Positions 6,806 through 8,671 of a DNA stretch of 8,671 nucleotides are shown piece by piece. The notes beneath the pieces are model-generated. The model did no database searches, had not been told where the DNA came from, and saw nothing but the letters and a program-made list of their open reading frames with translations. The translations under genes and the position numbers were made by a program. Source of the stretch: a bacterium (lineage in GTDB: Bacteria; Ratteibacteria; UBA8468; B48-G9; JAFGKM01); contig JAGHCG010000200.1 of NCBI GenBank assembly GCA_021160565.1, positions 1 through 8,671 on the forward strand, written 5' to 3'. Within the stretch, counting starts at the first letter, position 1, and the number at the start of each line of letters is the position of its first letter.

Positions 6806-8290
6806 ATGAGAAGGAGAGAGATTGCATTGAGTTTTCTGGTGGGATTGTTAATCGGGACTTTTCTTCTTGGAGGTTATAAAGTTTCAACCAGGTCTAAGGG
6901 AGAAAAGGATGTTTTTACTCCTGTCGAACTTACAGCAGCCAATAATGAAGCAGTTTCTTTACAGAATGCTTTTGTAAGAGTGGCAAAAATGGTAAAACCA
7001 GCAGTTGTTCAGATTACTACAGAAAAGGTGGTTACTTATAGATACTGGGACCCCTTTGGTGATCTGGAAGAGTTTTTCAGGTCTCCTTTGGATGAATTTT
7101 TTGGATTTCCAAAGAGAAAAAGACAGCCAAGAACATTTAAGAAGAAACAGGAAGGGCTTGGTTCTGGATTTATTGTTGATGAAAAAGGGTATATTCTTAC
7201 AAACAATCATGTTATTGAGGGAGTTGATAAAATATATGTGAAACTCTTTAATGATGAGCATAAATATCCTGCAAAAGTTATAGGAGCAGACCCCAAGACA
7301 GACCTTGCTCTTATAAAAATAAATGTGAGAAAGTCGCTTCCAACAGTTATCCTGGGGGATTCTGATAAAATTGAAGTTGGAGAATGGGTAATGGCGATTG
7401 GAAATCCAATGGGATTGGCAGAAACAGTAACAGTTGGAGTTATAAGTGCTAAGGGAAGAAGTGGCTTTGGAATTACTCAATATGAAGATTTTATTCAGAC
7501 AGATGCAGCAATTAATCCGGGAAATTCAGGAGGTCCACTTGTAAACATAAAAGGAGAAGTTATAGGAGTGAATACCTTTATCATTGCTCCTTATGCTGCA
7601 CAGAATATTGGTTTTGCAATTCCAATAAATCTGGCGAAACAGGTGTTTTCTCAATTAAAAGAAAAAGGAAAAGTAATAAGGGGTTATCTTGGTGTATGGC
7701 TTCAACCTCTTAATGAAGAACTTGCAAAATCATTTGGTTTAAAAGAAGTAAAAGGAGCACTTGTTGCACAGGTTATAGAAGATTCACCAGCAGAAAAAGC
7801 AGGAATAAAGGAAGGAGATATTATAATAAAATTTGATGGAAAAGATGTAAAAGATGTGAGAGATTTGCAGATGAAAGTTGCAAATACTCCTGTTGGGAAG
7901 AAAGTTTCTGTTGTGGTCTGGAGAGATAAAAGAGAAAAAGTTTTGAAGGTTGTTGTTGGAGAAATGCCTGAAGAAGAAAAAATTGCTTCAAGAACAGGAG
8001 AAGAACTCTGGAGAGGAATGAAAGTTTCTTCAATAGATGAGGAAACAAAAAGTAGATTTGGAATTGAAGGAAAAAAAGGAGTTGTTGTTATATATGTTGA
8101 ACCTGGAACACCTGCTGAAGAAGCAGGAATTGTTCCAGGCACAGTTATCAGAATGATAGATAATTACAAAATTTCCTCAATTTCAGATTTTAACAAAGTC
8201 ATAAGAAAAATTCCTGAAAAGAAAAATGTACGTTTATGGATAATTCAGAATGGTCAGGGAAGGTTTGTGATTTTGAAAGGTGAAGAATAA
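6806..8290 (+). CDS. htrA: HtrA/DegP-type periplasmic serine protease with two PDZ domains
   Basis: A trypsin-like protease/chaperone that degrades or holds misfolded envelope proteins. The 494-residue protein starts with a basic patch (RRRE) and a hydrophobic segment (about 7-23) with no clear AxA cleavage site. It is therefore probably anchored in the inner membrane with the body outside. The protease domain (about 55-285) has the triad His135 (TNNHVIEG), Asp166 (KTDLALI) and Ser241 (NPGNSGGPL). The 80-115 stretch, with WDPFGDLEEFF and a basic KRKRQPR part, matches the LA-loop position of DegP-like enzymes. PDZ1 (about 293-387) begins GYLGVWLQPL; PDZ2 (about 403-492) includes GVVVIYVEPGTPAEEAG. 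DegP, DegQ and MucD cannot be told apart here. No sigma-E-like or other promoter was recognised in the 46-base gap before it. Its end overlaps recX by 11 bases. Confidence 0.95.
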   Translation: MRRREIALSFLVGLLIGTFLLGGYKVSTRSKGEKDVFTPVELTAANNEAVSLQNAFVRVAKMVKPAVVQITTEKVVTYRYWDPFGDLEEFFRSPLDEFFGFPKRKRQPRTFKKKQEGLGSGFIVDEKGYILTNNHVIEGVDKIYVKLFNDEHKYPAKVIGADPKTDLALIKINVRKSLPTVILGDSDKIEVGEWVMAIGNPMGLAETVTVGVISAKGRSGFGITQYEDFIQTDAAINPGNSGGPLVNIKGEVIGVNTFIIAPYAAQNIGFAIPINLAKQVFSQLKEKGKVIRGYLGVWLQPLNEELAKSFGLKEVKGALVAQVIEDSPAEKAGIKEGDIIIKFDGKDVKDVRDLQMKVANTPVGKKVSVVVWRDKREKVLKVVVGEMPEEEKIASRTGEELWRGMKVSSIDEETKSRFGIEGKKGVVVIYVEPGTPAEEAGIVPGTVIRMIDNYKISSISDFNKVIRKIPEKKNVRLWIIQNGQGRFVILKGEE

Positions 8291-8671
8291 AGAATTATTT
8301 TCAATTGCTTTAAAGTTACTTTCCAGAAAAAGTTATTCAGAAGGAGAAATAAGAGAAAAGTTGAAAGAGAAAGCAGGTGAAGAGGAAATAGAAACTATTA
8401 TAAAAAAACTGAAGGAATTAAAATATATAAATGACGGAGAACTCGCACAGAAAATTGTTGAAGATTGTTTTAAAAGAAATAAAGGGTTTCACTATATAAT
8501 CAATCAACTCTTCAGAAGGAAAATTCCCCAGGAGATTATAAAAAAGATTGAAGAGAATTTTGATTATGAAAGAGAATTTAAAATAGGAGAAGAAGTTTTC
8601 CTGAAAAATAGAAATAAAAATTTCTCCACAATTTTATTGAATTTGAAAAGTAAAGGATTTTCGTATAAAAC
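8280..8671 (+). CDS. recX: Regulatory protein RecX, N-terminal part (3' end outside window)
   Basis: RecX binds RecA filaments and in studied species limits or modulates RecA activity. The frame starting at GTG 8280 stays open to the window end, about 130 codons of a family usually 150-210 long. It reads as small helical repeats: ALKLLSRKSYSEGEIREKL (about residues 9-27), then a LKELKYINDGELAQKIV block, a KGFHYIINQLFRRKIPQEII block, and a third repeat beginning near KNFSTILLNLKSKGFSYK. The spacing and the YINDxxLA signature fit RecX well. An in-frame TGA at 8274-8276 means GTG 8280 is the only plausible start. It lies inside the htrA end (11-base overlap), with only weak GAAAGG/AGGGAAGG purine tracts before it, so coupling to htrA translation is likely. 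It is separated from recA by two genes. Confidence 0.85.
   Translation, partial: MKNKELFSIALKLLSRKSYSEGEIREKLKEKAGEEEIETIIKKLKELKYINDGELAQKIVEDCFKRNKGFHYIINQLFRRKIPQEIIKKIEENFDYEREFKIGEEVFLKNRNKNFSTILLNLKSKGFSYK

Noticed and set aside
1..8671. CRISPR arrays, tRNA/rRNA genes, insertion sequences, toxin-antitoxin or defence genes
   Set aside because: No regularly spaced repeats, transposase motifs, terminal inverted repeats or tRNA-like folds were seen. Almost all sequence is explained by housekeeping genes.

Overview
The window reads as a compact, AT-rich (roughly mid-30s % GC by eye) bacterial chromosome segment. Every supported gene is on the + strand and gaps are nearly absent. Codon use favours AGA/AGG for Arg, ATA for Ile and A/T third positions throughout, with no sign of a foreign island among the genes. 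The two-PDZ HtrA with an N-terminal membrane anchor suggests a cell with a periplasm. The sugar-type Gfo/Idh/MocA oxidoreductase and the acidic cofactor loop in IlvC suggest an uncultivated, possibly anaerobic or thermophilic lineage. The phylum cannot be fixed from the sequence alone.

Layout: (1) 1-698, 3' part of purA (adenylosuccinate synthetase), cut by the window edge. (2) 699-827, the only real intergenic region. It holds a short segment of different composition with a hairpin, then a near-consensus sigma70-type promoter (TTGATT-17-TATAAT). (3) 828-4029, ilvB-ilvN-ilvC, which supply the first two steps of valine/isoleucine synthesis. (4) 4026-5596, thpR (2',3'-cyclic phosphodiesterase/RNA ligase-like) and recA. 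(5) 5593-6759, a Gfo/Idh/MocA-family NAD(P)-dependent oxidoreductase. (6) 6806-8290, an HtrA/DegP-type serine protease. (7) 8280-8671, the N-terminal part of recX, running off the window and too broken by the edge to be obvious.

From ilvB onward, genes are joined by 4-base ATGA overlaps (ilvC/thpR, recA/oxidoreductase), an 11-base overlap (htrA/recX) or gaps of 1-46 bases. No terminator or convincing second promoter was seen. The simplest reading is one long transcript from the 761-789 promoter that mixes branched-chain amino acid synthesis, RNA/DNA repair, an oxidoreductase and envelope proteostasis.

No dramatic new system is evident. The points most worth a second look are the unusual operon composition (recA fused to ilv genes, and recX displaced from recA by two unrelated genes), the predicted NADH-type cofactor loop of the ketol-acid reductoisomerase, and the compositionally odd hairpin segment upstream of the promoter.
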